A stretch of DNA of 6,170 nt from Betaproteobacteria bacterium (GTDB lineage Bacteria; Desulfobacterota; Desulfovibrionia; Desulfovibrionales; Desulfovibrionaceae): contig WRKB01000229.1 of the NCBI GenBank assembly GCA_009778295.1, positions 1 to 6,170 of the forward strand, read 5' to 3'. The position numbers were made by a program, and so were the translations under genes. This document shows, piece after piece, positions 1 through 5,722 of this stretch. Position 1 is the stretch's first letter. Each line of letters opens with the position of its first letter. Under the pieces are notes generated by a model. The model was given only the letters and a program-made list of their open reading frames with translations. It had not been told where the DNA came from and ran no database searches.

Positions 1-471
1 ACATATAAGCGGCCAGAGGCGGTAGAGGCAGCCCGCAAAGAGGCAGCGGCACACAAGGCTGCTGAAGCGCGCAAGGCGGCAGAGACAGCGCCGCGCAAGA
101 CAGAAGATGTGCGCACTCGGGCAGATGCGTACAAGGCTGTGGATTTCATCGCATACGATAACTGGATGACCTGGGACGAAGCCAAAGCCTTTTGTCTGCA
201 AAAAGGAAAAAAATTGCCACATGCCAACAATAGTGAGGCATTGCCATTTGGCACTCAAGTTACTTACGTAGATGGTTTTGGCGTTCCAGGCAATCCAAGT
301 CATCCTTGGCCGTCCGTACTGCCTGGCAATGCTACCTATTGGACGGGCACGAAGCACGGTCGCGACAGCGCTTTGGCCATCTACAGCCGCAGGGTGGCGG
401 GTGTCGAAGTTTTCGACGTCACCACAGAACATCGGTCAAAAACCCTGAGCGTGGTCTGTGTTCCAAAGTAG
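1..471 (+). CDS. C-terminal part of a protein with Ala/Lys/Glu-rich helix and C-type-lectin-like (DUF1566-like) domain; 5' end outside window
   Basis: The frame is open from base 1 to the TAG at 469-471, giving the last 156 residues of a longer protein. The GTG at 109 lies inside the open frame, has no ribosome binding site, and is unlikely to be the start. Residues 1-36 are almost only Ala, Lys, Glu and Arg, a TolA-like helical or coiled-coil linker. Residues 54-156 look like a compact C-type-lectin/sulfatase-modifying/DUF1566-like domain: a W-x-x-A-x-x-x-C stretch followed by GKKLP (Cys at about 65), a YWTG motif in the middle, and a final VVCV (Cys at about 153). That is the usual spacing of the two Cys that close this fold. 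Such domains occur in surface, phage-tail and diversity-generating variable proteins. I see no variable-repeat or reverse transcriptase signal here. Function is unknown; the domain assignment comes from motif resemblance only. Confidence 0.72.
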   Translation, partial: TYKRPEAVEAARKEAAAHKAAEARKAAETAPRKTEDVRTRADAYKAVDFIAYDNWMTWDEAKAFCLQKGKKLPHANNSEALPFGTQVTYVDGFGVPGNPSHPWPSVLPGNATYWTGTKHGRDSALAIYSRRVAGVEVFDVTTEHRSKTLSVVCVPK

Positions 472-747
472 GGGACTTCTGCCTGCTTTATGAGGGAGAG
501 ATACTTCCAAGCTCATGCCCATTTGTGACAACCGGACGGACAGTCGTTTGTCCTGCCCCTGCCATGCGACATATTGCTCCCAAGCTCTCTGGCTGAATGT
601 TATTTCCTTACTCGGTCATTGCTTCCAATTCAGCAAGAGTCTTTGTGACTGTCTGGCCCGCTTTTTGGTTATTAACAGTATACATTCCTGTAGACCCTGA
701 CGGACCTTATCTGGTAAGCGAATTCTCGGATGTGCTTTCTCGTGTGA

Positions 748-772
748 AATAACCTGAGAGGCTTATTTTTTT
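748..772 (+). terminator. possible short hairpin plus T-run just upstream of the peptidase gene (terminator or attenuator)
   Basis: AATAACCT (748-755) pairs with AGGCTTATT (759-767) apart from one bulged C, with a GAG loop, and T residues run to 772. The stem is AT-rich and the loop has only three bases, so termination would be weak. It lies about five bases before the ribosome binding site of the peptidase gene, so a transcript from upstream would meet it just before translation starts. Confidence 0.3.
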
Positions 773-777
773 CAAAC

Positions 778-789
778 AAAGGAGGAGGG
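778..789 (+). promoter_or_regulatory. strong Shine-Dalgarno sequence for the M20 peptidase
   Basis: AAAGGAGGAGGG ends five bases before ATG 795. The purine run is an almost ideal match to the 16S rRNA tail and fixes the start at this ATG. Confidence 0.85.
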
Positions 790-794
790 TTTCC

Positions 795-1970
795 ATGGCT
801 TCTGCTACAACGGCAAAGATCTCTGTTCATGACGTTGTTGACCTGCTCTGTGCGATGCTGCGTTTCGATACCACCAATCCTCCCGGCAATGAGAAACCCC
901 TGGCGGAAATGCTGGCCGCGTTCATGAGTGAAAAAGGTTTTGCTGTTGAACTGACAGATCTGGGGAATAACCGCGCTAATGTCACGGCGCGTCTTAACGG
1001 CAATGGCGAAAGAAAAACCCTTTTGTTTAACGGCCATCTGGATGTCGTACCCCCAGGTCAAATGGCATGGGAGCATGCTTCCCCCTTTGACCCAGTGGTG
1101 AAAGACGGCAAGATTTACGGACGCGGATCCTCGGATATGAAAGGCGGGCTTGCAGCCATGATTGTTGCCGCTACTGCCGTAAAAGCTACGGGCAGAGCCT
1201 TGAAGGGTGATCTTATCATTACATGCTCCGCCGATGAGGAATCCGGCAGCCTCGGCGCCCGTGATTTTCGGCAGAAGGGCGGGCTTGAAAACGTTGGCGC
1301 CATCATCGTGGGTGAGTCTAGTTCCTGCGGGATCAATATCGCTGAGAAGGGGGCACTGTGGATTGAAATATACACCGTTGGTAAAACGGCACATGGTGCA
1401 TTCCCCGAGCAGGGTATCAATGCCATCACGGCCATGAATGCGGTGTTGACCGAATTGACAAACTACACCTTCTCATATCAGCCCAATAAATTGCTTGGTC
1501 ACCCCAGTCTCAATATCTCCACAATTCAGGGTGGAGTCAAAACCAACGTGGTCCCTGACCGCTGTGTACTTACCCTTGATATTCGCACGGTTCCCGGCAT
1601 GGAACACAACGGCATAGTTAAGGATATCCAAGCCATCTGCGAACGTGTGAAAACGGAACGCCCGGGACTCAGTATAGAAGTGAATCCCATCAATGACCGG
1701 CCAGCTGTGGAAACCGTAGCGAACGATCCTTTCATCGTCATGGCTCAGGAGGTGATCAGAGATAATTTTGGCCGCGAAGAAAGCGTGCATGGGGTCAGCT
1801 TCTATACCGACGCCGCCATTTTTCTGCCCGGCACAAACATACCGGCTATTTTATACGGGCCGGGTGAAGCGGCTATGGCCCATCAGCCCAATGAATACGT
1901 CCCTATCGCCGGACTGGAAGAAGCAGCCCGCTTCTATGCCGCGATGATTGAGCGTTATTTGATCGATTAG
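795..1970 (+). CDS. M20 family zinc metallopeptidase/deacylase (ArgE/DapE type)
   Basis: A 391-residue cytoplasmic hydrolase, the usual length for the ArgE/DapE/CPG2 family, which cleaves amide bonds of N-acyl amino acids or short peptides using two metal ions. Visible active-site elements: H81-x-D83 in the NGHLDVVPPG motif, D114 in the GRGSSDMKGG signature (bridging metal ligand), E148-E149 in the ADEES motif (general base and ligand), E174 as probable second-metal ligand, H200 in TAHGAFPE at the start of the dimerisation/lid domain (about 185-300), and H363 near the C-terminus. No signal peptide is seen. The start is fixed by the strong Shine-Dalgarno. The gene precedes an MFS transporter by 35 bp with no terminator between, so the two are probably co-transcribed and the enzyme hydrolyses what the transporter brings in. 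ArgE, DapE, carboxypeptidase G2-like or carbamoylase-like specificity cannot be separated from sequence alone. Confidence 0.93.
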   Translation: MASATTAKISVHDVVDLLCAMLRFDTTNPPGNEKPLAEMLAAFMSEKGFAVELTDLGNNRANVTARLNGNGERKTLLFNGHLDVVPPGQMAWEHASPFDPVVKDGKIYGRGSSDMKGGLAAMIVAATAVKATGRALKGDLIITCSADEESGSLGARDFRQKGGLENVGAIIVGESSSCGINIAEKGALWIEIYTVGKTAHGAFPEQGINAITAMNAVLTELTNYTFSYQPNKLLGHPSLNISTIQGGVKTNVVPDRCVLTLDIRTVPGMEHNGIVKDIQAICERVKTERPGLSIEVNPINDRPAVETVANDPFIVMAQEVIRDNFGREESVHGVSFYTDAAIFLPGTNIPAILYGPGEAAMAHQPNEYVPIAGLEEAARFYAAMIERYLID

Positions 1971-2005
1971 CATCTGCAAGCAATTTCTCATCATCAGGAA
2001 AAGGT

Positions 2006-3229
2006 ATGAAAAAGCGACATATCATACTCATGCTCCTCTTTCTCGGCTGGGTGGTTTCTTATCTTGACCGTATGGTCATGACTGTAGCGATTCCCTACAT
2101 AGCCAAAGATTTTTCCCTCAGTCCTGTTGAGGTGGGTGCGGTGATCAGCGCCTTCTTCTTCGGCTATGCGCTATGCCAGATTCCCGGTGGGATGCTTGCA
2201 GATCGCTTCGGCCCCCGGCGGGTTATGTCCATGGGCATCTCGTGGTGGACAGCTTTCACCACGCTGACGGGTTTTTTGAACAGCCTGCAGCCGATGCTCT
2301 TCGTCCGTGCTCTGTTCGGCATAGGCGAAGGGATATTTCCGGGTGCCTCGTGGAGGATGATCGCCAACTGGTTCCCGCTAAAAGAACGATCAACGGCCAA
2401 CGGGCTCATGATGTCTTCCAACTTTTTCGGTCCGGCCATAGCTCCCCTCTTCGTTGTAGCTATCATGGGTACTTGGGGCTGGCGGGCAGTATTCTATTCT
2501 TTGTTTATTCCGGGCGTCGTCATGGTCTATCTACTATACAAATACGCCACCAACACTCCTGAAGAAATGAAGGATCTGCCGTCTGAAGAATTAGCAGAAA
2601 TTCGGAATCAGGAGGATGTCCTGCCGGCGGGTCCAACAAAAACCGTTACCTTTGCCCAGATCCTGCGCGCCCCTATCGCTTGGCAGTGCTTCCTGATCTG
2701 GTTCTTTTTTGACATCACCTTTTGGGGCTTCATGTCTTGGGTACCAAGTTATTTGGTCAATGAACGGGGATACGCCATGGTCAAGATGGGGATTACCGCC
2801 TCCATCCCTTTCTTTGCTGGAATGCTGGGGTTGATACTAGGCGGTTGGTTCTCGGATAAATTCTTCCCAACAAAAAGGGCATCCTATGTGTGTGTGGCGA
2901 ACATTCTCGCCGGAATTTCCGTATATTTCACCTACCACGCTGCTCCGGAAACGATCATGGCAGTCATGAGCTGTTCCGGGCTGCTGATCGGCATAGCATT
3001 CGGTGCTATATGGGGCCTCCCTATGACGGTAATGCCCAAAGAAAGCATGGGGGCTGCTTCTGGTTTTATCAATATGGCCGGACAGATCGCGGGATTTATT
3101 GCCCCTCTGCTCCTGGGCTTTCTGATCCAGAATACGGGTAGTTATTACGCGGCCTTCATGGTATTGGCAGGTTCACCGATCATCGCGGGTTTTCTCGCGG
3201 CAACGGTTAGAAAAACGGAAACCCTGTAA
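2006..3229 (+). CDS. MFS transporter, anion:cation symporter (ACS) family
   Basis: A 407-residue inner-membrane protein with about 12 hydrophobic segments, typical of proton-coupled organic-anion importers of the ACS family (hexuronates, galactonate, tartrate and other carboxylates). The first segments carry the family pattern YLDRMVMTVAIP, then FFGYALCQIPGG. MFS motif A follows as GGMLADRFGPRR (61-72), and a second copy, GGWFSDKFFPTKR (279-291), sits in the equivalent loop of the C-terminal half. R101 to E108 (RALFGIGE), with the following FPGASWRMIANWFP, matches the TM4-TM5 signature of the family. A charged hydrophilic central loop spans about 181-215. The start ATG follows AGGA (1996-1999) and a second purine run, AAGG. 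It lies 35 bp after the peptidase stop, which argues for an operon and for a peptide-like or N-acylated organic acid as substrate. That substrate is inference. Confidence 0.92.
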   Translation: MKKRHIILMLLFLGWVVSYLDRMVMTVAIPYIAKDFSLSPVEVGAVISAFFFGYALCQIPGGMLADRFGPRRVMSMGISWWTAFTTLTGFLNSLQPMLFVRALFGIGEGIFPGASWRMIANWFPLKERSTANGLMMSSNFFGPAIAPLFVVAIMGTWGWRAVFYSLFIPGVVMVYLLYKYATNTPEEMKDLPSEELAEIRNQEDVLPAGPTKTVTFAQILRAPIAWQCFLIWFFFDITFWGFMSWVPSYLVNERGYAMVKMGITASIPFFAGMLGLILGGWFSDKFFPTKRASYVCVANILAGISVYFTYHAAPETIMAVMSCSGLLIGIAFGAIWGLPMTVMPKESMGAASGFINMAGQIAGFIAPLLLGFLIQNTGSYYAAFMVLAGSPIIAGFLAATVRKTETL

Positions 3230-3253
3230 AGCGCGCGCCAACATTTTTTACAG
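3224..3253 (+). terminator. weak inverted repeat at the end of the transporter gene
   Basis: CTGTAAA (3224-3230, containing the TAA stop) is inverted as TTTACAG (3247-3253), with a 16-base spacer holding GCGCGCGC. A T6 run (3244-3249) lies in the right arm rather than after the stem. It may help end the operon but is not a classical intrinsic terminator. Confidence 0.25.
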
Positions 3254-3468
3254 CCAAGGTGCGGATGCGGCGGTGCGGTATAATCCACCGTGTACACTCC
3301 TTCAAGCAATTCCTTGACGCAATCAAGATACGCTTTTCCTCTGTATAACGGACGAGAGGCAATAGCTTGCTCCGGCAAGGTCAGGCAGGCTTTTTCGTGC
3401 GTGCCTATGGGCAGAATCCAGGGAGCCGCCTTGCACCTGGGGATGTGAGCATGACGCCGCGTTGTCTC
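3230..3468 (-). pseudogene. unrecognised decayed reading frame abutting the transporter gene
   Basis: After a double stop (TAGTAG, 3474-3469) the minus strand stays open through this stretch. The reading frame runs on as nonsense antisense to the end of the transporter gene. The part at about 3400-3230 looks like coding sequence: even use of amino acids, a probable helix (GKAYLDCVKELLEG), and a pair of Cys in HPHLGCKKCW. There is no good start codon with a ribosome binding site: the ATG at 3452 is in another frame and stops after 15 codons, and the only in-frame start-like codon is TTG at 3378. I do not recognise the family. The frame is the same as that of a leucine-rich stretch just upstream (3543-3475), so both may be pieces of one former gene of about 100 codons. 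This is a tentative reading of gene decay, not an established gene. Confidence 0.3.
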
Positions 3469-3484
3469 CTACTAAATGATGGAT

Positions 3485-3559
3485 TCAAGCCCTTTGCGAT
3501 CCAGCAAGTTCAGCAGTTTCAACGCTGTTCCAGAGGGCTTTTTTGGGTTTCGTTTTCAT
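3485..3559 (-). CDS. possible 24-residue small protein with ideal ribosome binding site; may be frameshifted
   Basis: ATG at 3559 is preceded by GGAGGT (3571-3566) with a six-base spacer, one of the best translation starts in the window. The ORF begins MKTKPKKALW and ends at TGA 3487-3485 after 24 residues. It lies 68 bp downstream of the antitoxin remnant on the same strand. Codons 6-7 are an A6 run. If one A were skipped or absent, the frame would continue as KPSGTALKLLNLL and onward, a regular leucine-rich helix ending at TAG 3472 after 28 residues. That alternative reads more like a real protein than the annotated frame, so an indel in the A-run is plausible. No family is recognised. It could be a leader peptide, a small protein, or the 5' end of the decayed frame to its left. 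Confidence 0.4.
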   Translation of the reverse strand: MKTKPKKALWNSVETAELAGSQRA

Positions 3560-3627
3560 ACAATTACCTCCAAAACATCTCGTTCTCCAGATGCAAATGC
3601 CCCTTTGTCATCGCTCGGGAAAATCCA

Positions 3628-3930
3628 TTATTCCGTCAGTTGTTCCCACTCAACACCCATCGCCGTCGCCAGACGTTTGCATGTGGCTATGCGGGGCTGC
3701 GCCTTTCCAGCTTCAATTTTGGCGTAGGCCGGTTGTGTAATGCCCATACGCCGCGCTACCTCTTCCTGCGTCAGCCCCAAATGCTCACGCCATGCGCGGA
3801 TAAGAGACATTCCGCCAAGGGTGGACATTTTGACCACTTCATGAGGCAACGTTACCTCTACATCCGGGCGGGCATCTGTGCGTTTCATGAGTTTCAGGTA
3901 GTCAGCATAAGGAATAACTGCAAAGGCGGG
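3628..3930 (-). pseudogene. 5'-truncated HigA-like Xre antitoxin (HTH), orphan without its toxin
   Basis: The frame encodes a Cro/C1-type HTH antitoxin of the RelE/HigB-linked class. The HTH reads as WREHLGLTQEEVARRMGI, then TQPAYAKIEAGKAQPRIATC, and ends near ATAMGVEWEQL. Codons from 3930 to ATG 3888 encode PAFAVIPYADYLKLM, the conserved N-terminal segment of this family (usually xFAVIPYxEY). A TAG at 3933-3931 and more stops lie directly before it, and no ATG, GTG or TTG exists between the TAG and 3888. The first roughly ten codons and the start are therefore missing. ATG 3888 has no Shine-Dalgarno sequence, so it may give an 86-residue protein (3888-3628) only poorly. In this family the toxin gene usually lies just upstream. 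Here the ATPase gene sits there instead, 32 bp away. An intact HTH means DNA binding could survive if the protein is made. Confidence 0.75.
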
Positions 3931-3931
3931 C

Positions 3932-3956
3932 TATAGGAAAAATCTCTACACCTATA
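3932..3956 (-). repeat. short inverted repeat between ATPase stop and antitoxin remnant
   Basis: TATAGG (3932-3937) and CCTATA (3951-3956) face each other across a 13-base spacer. They fill the 32-bp gap between the ATPase stop codon and the point where antitoxin homology begins. The stem is AT-rich and has no T-run behind it, so it is at best a weak terminator. It may instead mark a recombination boundary. Confidence 0.3.
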
Positions 3957-3962
3957 CGCTAA

Positions 3963-5411
3963 TCACCACTTCGCACTTCTGTATCCGTGCTTCTCAGCGT
4001 TGCCAAGCAGGTATAGAAAAGCGAACGCCGGAATCCGCAGAATTTTTTTGCTGCCTTTCGACGATTGAATGCCGTAATCGTTCTCACGCTTGGTAATGAG
4101 CATTGCGCTCGAAGCGCTGTCAGCCCACTCATAAATTGCGTCTTTTTCGCCGATGTCCGCATTCTCCCTGTATTTCACCTCGACCAATATTTTACCGCCT
4201 GGAAAGGCAACCACAACATCAATTTCTTTTCCACGCCTGCTGTCACGATAGTACCCCACACTAGTGGTATTTGGGTAGTAAAAAGCCGCAATGTGTTTAT
4301 ACACAGCGGTTTCAACGGCAATACCCATTTGTTCAGGGTTGATCAAAAGGTTGTCATCCATTAGTACGGCGTTCCGAATAGCGGCGTCCGCGATGTATAT
4401 TTTGGCTTTGGCCTTTAACACTTGTTTGCCGCTCATATCCACAGGGAAACTGCGGTAAATCAAATTGGCGCTTTCCATGTACTCAATATAGTCGTCAACC
4501 GTGGCACGGCTCACGCCGCCAAGCTCCTTGGCAACAACATCCACCGCGATGATATTGGAGGAACAATAGCATAAATAGAGAAAAATTCGTTCCAATTCAG
4601 TTGTGTTACGTACATTGTACAATGCTGGAATATCGCGTTTCAATACCTTATCTACAACATCTTCACGCATGGTAGCTTGCGCCAGGTAATCATCCTTGGC
4701 CAATGCCAACTCTGGAAAGCCGCCTACCGTGAGGTAGCGGTTGAAGTGCTTTTGCAACACTGACAATTGCGTCATTAACAAAGTTAAATCCCTGTGAGCG
4801 TATCCAAGCAATCCAGTTGGCTTTACATCTTCAGGTATTTGGGGTCTCACGACGTCCAGTATTTCACAATACTCGTAAAACGACATCGTCGGCACTTGAA
4901 TAACCGTCCAACGTCCCGCGCCGCTTTCCGCCGCTTTTTTCTTTAGAACAGGACTCGCGGATCCCGTTGCCGCCATACGTGACAACGGTCGCGTGTCATA
5001 TATCATTTTCACCCACTGATCCCAGTCTGCGGCGTATTGCACTTCATCCAAAAAGTAGTAACAATCTTCATCGCCATATATATTTGCATGGTAGCAATCC
5101 AAAATGTCGTTCAGCCTGCATAACTTCAGCAAGGGATGATCTAATGAAATGAAAACAATCCGCTGCGGCCCGACTCCGGATTTGAGCAAACTGTCGATAA
5201 CCTGGTATTGAATCGTTGTTTTTCCGACTCTGCGGGTCCCGGTCAGAATCACGGTGCGCCGTATACTCTCATGGGTCATCAGTTTCATTGTTTCATGAAA
5301 GGCGAAGCGTTTATATGTTTTGGCAAACTCGGTTCGCACCGCACCAGATGTCCACCAAGGATTAAACGCCTTCAAAACTTTCAAAATATTTTCTTGCGAA
5401 AGCATATCCAT
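3963..5411 (-). CDS. AAA family ATPase with DUF4143/PD-(D/E)XK C-terminal domain
   Basis: A 482-residue protein of the AAA_14/DUF4143 ATPase group, close to the usual length. The start is ATG 5411, placed five bases after GGGAGGT (5423-5417). An in-frame upstream ATG at 5450 lacks a ribosome binding site and lies in the operator repeats. Numbering from 5411: Walker A GTRRVGKTT at 58-66; Walker B YYFLDEVQ at 118-125 with D122 and E123; a sensor-1-like ATGSAS at 148-153; the DUF4143 signature YLTVGGFPELA at 226-236; a winged-helix-like region around 285-320 (VAKELGGVSRATVDDYI); and a C-terminal nuclease-like core with E396, D398 and EVK at 411-413, the PD-(D/E)XK pattern. All key residues are present, so it looks functional. 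Family members are common in accessory and host-island DNA and their role is mostly unknown; DNA handling or defence is an inference. Both neighbours are truncated, while this gene is whole and has its own control region. Confidence 0.93.
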   Translation of the reverse strand: MDMLSQENILKVLKAFNPWWTSGAVRTEFAKTYKRFAFHETMKLMTHESIRRTVILTGTRRVGKTTIQYQVIDSLLKSGVGPQRIVFISLDHPLLKLCRLNDILDCYHANIYGDEDCYYFLDEVQYAADWDQWVKMIYDTRPLSRMAATGSASPVLKKKAAESGAGRWTVIQVPTMSFYEYCEILDVVRPQIPEDVKPTGLLGYAHRDLTLLMTQLSVLQKHFNRYLTVGGFPELALAKDDYLAQATMREDVVDKVLKRDIPALYNVRNTTELERIFLYLCYCSSNIIAVDVVAKELGGVSRATVDDYIEYMESANLIYRSFPVDMSGKQVLKAKAKIYIADAAIRNAVLMDDNLLINPEQMGIAVETAVYKHIAAFYYPNTTSVGYYRDSRRGKEIDVVVAFPGGKILVEVKYRENADIGEKDAIYEWADSASSAMLITKRENDYGIQSSKGSKKILRIPAFAFLYLLGNAEKHGYRSAKW

Positions 5412-5416
5412 AAAAG

Positions 5417-5423
5417 ACCTCCC
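5417..5423 (-). promoter_or_regulatory. ribosome binding site deciding the ATPase start
   Basis: GGGAGGT reading leftward, five bases before ATG 5411. It rules against the longer start at 5450, whose first 13 residues would be encoded by the repeat region and this site. Confidence 0.8.
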
Positions 5424-5426
5424 TGC

Positions 5427-5495
5427 GATAATGCAAAGTATATCGTGCATTATCTCTCATAAAAATGCAACCCATACTTGGCATTATAGAGATAA
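5427..5495. promoter_or_regulatory. operator-like cluster of inverted repeats upstream of the ATPase gene
   Basis: GATAATGCA (5427-5435) and TGCATTATC (5446-5454) form a perfect 9-bp inverted repeat with a 10-base spacer. ATAATGCAAAGTAT (5428-5441) recurs inverted, with 13 of 14 matches, at 5474-5487 (ATACTTGGCATTAT). TTATCTCT (5450-5457) is inverted as AGAGATAA (5488-5495). The half-site GCATTAT thus occurs three times in 60 bp, 15 to 75 bp before the ATPase start. On the minus strand, TATAAT (5488-5483) and TATACT (5443-5438) are candidate -10 boxes overlapping these repeats, but no good -35 is seen. The layout suggests repressor-controlled transcription of the ATPase. The regulator is not identified. 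Confidence 0.55.
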
Positions 5496-5722
5496 CTGAC
5501 GCTACCACCCCCGGCTTGTCACCTAACACCCTTACCAAGACCCGCTCAGACTCCGGCATTGCCGAATGCCGTCTTTCCACCTTGGGACGTATCACCAATG
5601 CTCTAGAGGTGCCGGTCAAGGAACTCTTTGACGGGGAGTATGAGCCGGGGAGGAGAGACCGTGAAAAACAAGATGTCAGATCTGCGCAATCACCTGTTTG
5701 TTCAAATGGAACGCCTGAATGA
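5465..5722 (+). pseudogene. C-terminal half of an Xre-family phage repressor; N-terminus lost
   Basis: Counting from ATG 5465, residues 17-57 match the second half of a Cro/C1-type HTH domain: GLSPNTLTK resembles the recognition-helix region, and RLSTLGRITNALEVPVKELF is the typical closing helix pair. The first two helices, including the conserved LTQ-type segment, are missing. The preceding residues are encoded by the operator repeats of the divergent ATPase gene and do not look like protein. ATG 5465 has no Shine-Dalgarno sequence. The segment between the two recognisable parts (TRSDSGIAECR) has an irregular length relative to the family norm, so a second small lesion is possible. After about residue 60 the frame runs over the next gene and is probably not native. 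It is best read as a dead repressor fragment, divergent from the ATPase. Confidence 0.6.

Larger units (their letters stand above)
472..794. other. 323-bp intergenic region without a supported gene
   Basis: Two short plus-strand frames cross this gap, but neither has a ribosome binding site or protein-like composition, and one is a frame-shadow of the preceding gene. A weak inverted repeat, GGACA/TGTCC, spans 538-553 without a T-run. An 8-bp direct repeat CCAAGCTC occurs at 507-514 and 580-587. The right end holds a bulged hairpin with a T-run (748-772) and a strong Shine-Dalgarno sequence. I see no convincing sigma-70 promoter, although one for the peptidase gene must lie here or upstream. 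Confidence 0.6.

Noticed and set aside
538..553. GGACA/TGTCC hairpin as terminator of the lectin-like gene
   Set aside because: The stem is only five pairs and no T-run follows.
306..700. Two overlapping plus-strand ORFs after the lectin-like gene
   Set aside because: The first overlaps that gene out of frame. Neither has a ribosome binding site or a protein-like pattern.
672..1394. 240-residue minus-strand ORF
   Set aside because: It lies antisense to the M20 peptidase, whose catalytic motifs are unmistakable. The composition is typical of a frame shadow.
3384..3407. AGGCA/TGCCT pair around a T5 run as a terminator
   Set aside because: The T-run is in the loop rather than after the stem, and the stem has only five pairs.
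3367..3936. 189-residue plus-strand ORF
   Set aside because: It is antisense to the antitoxin remnant and the small ORF, both of which have clear protein features. It has low-complexity Phe/Arg/Cys-rich composition and no ribosome binding site.
3942..5493. ATCTCTA (3942-3948) and TAGAGAT (5487-5493) as inverted termini of a transposable unit
   Set aside because: A 7-bp match is expected by chance over this length, and there is no flanking target duplication.
5362..5619. 85-residue minus-strand ORF overlapping the ATPase start
   Set aside because: It is out of frame with the ATPase, antisense to the repressor remnant, and lacks a ribosome binding site.
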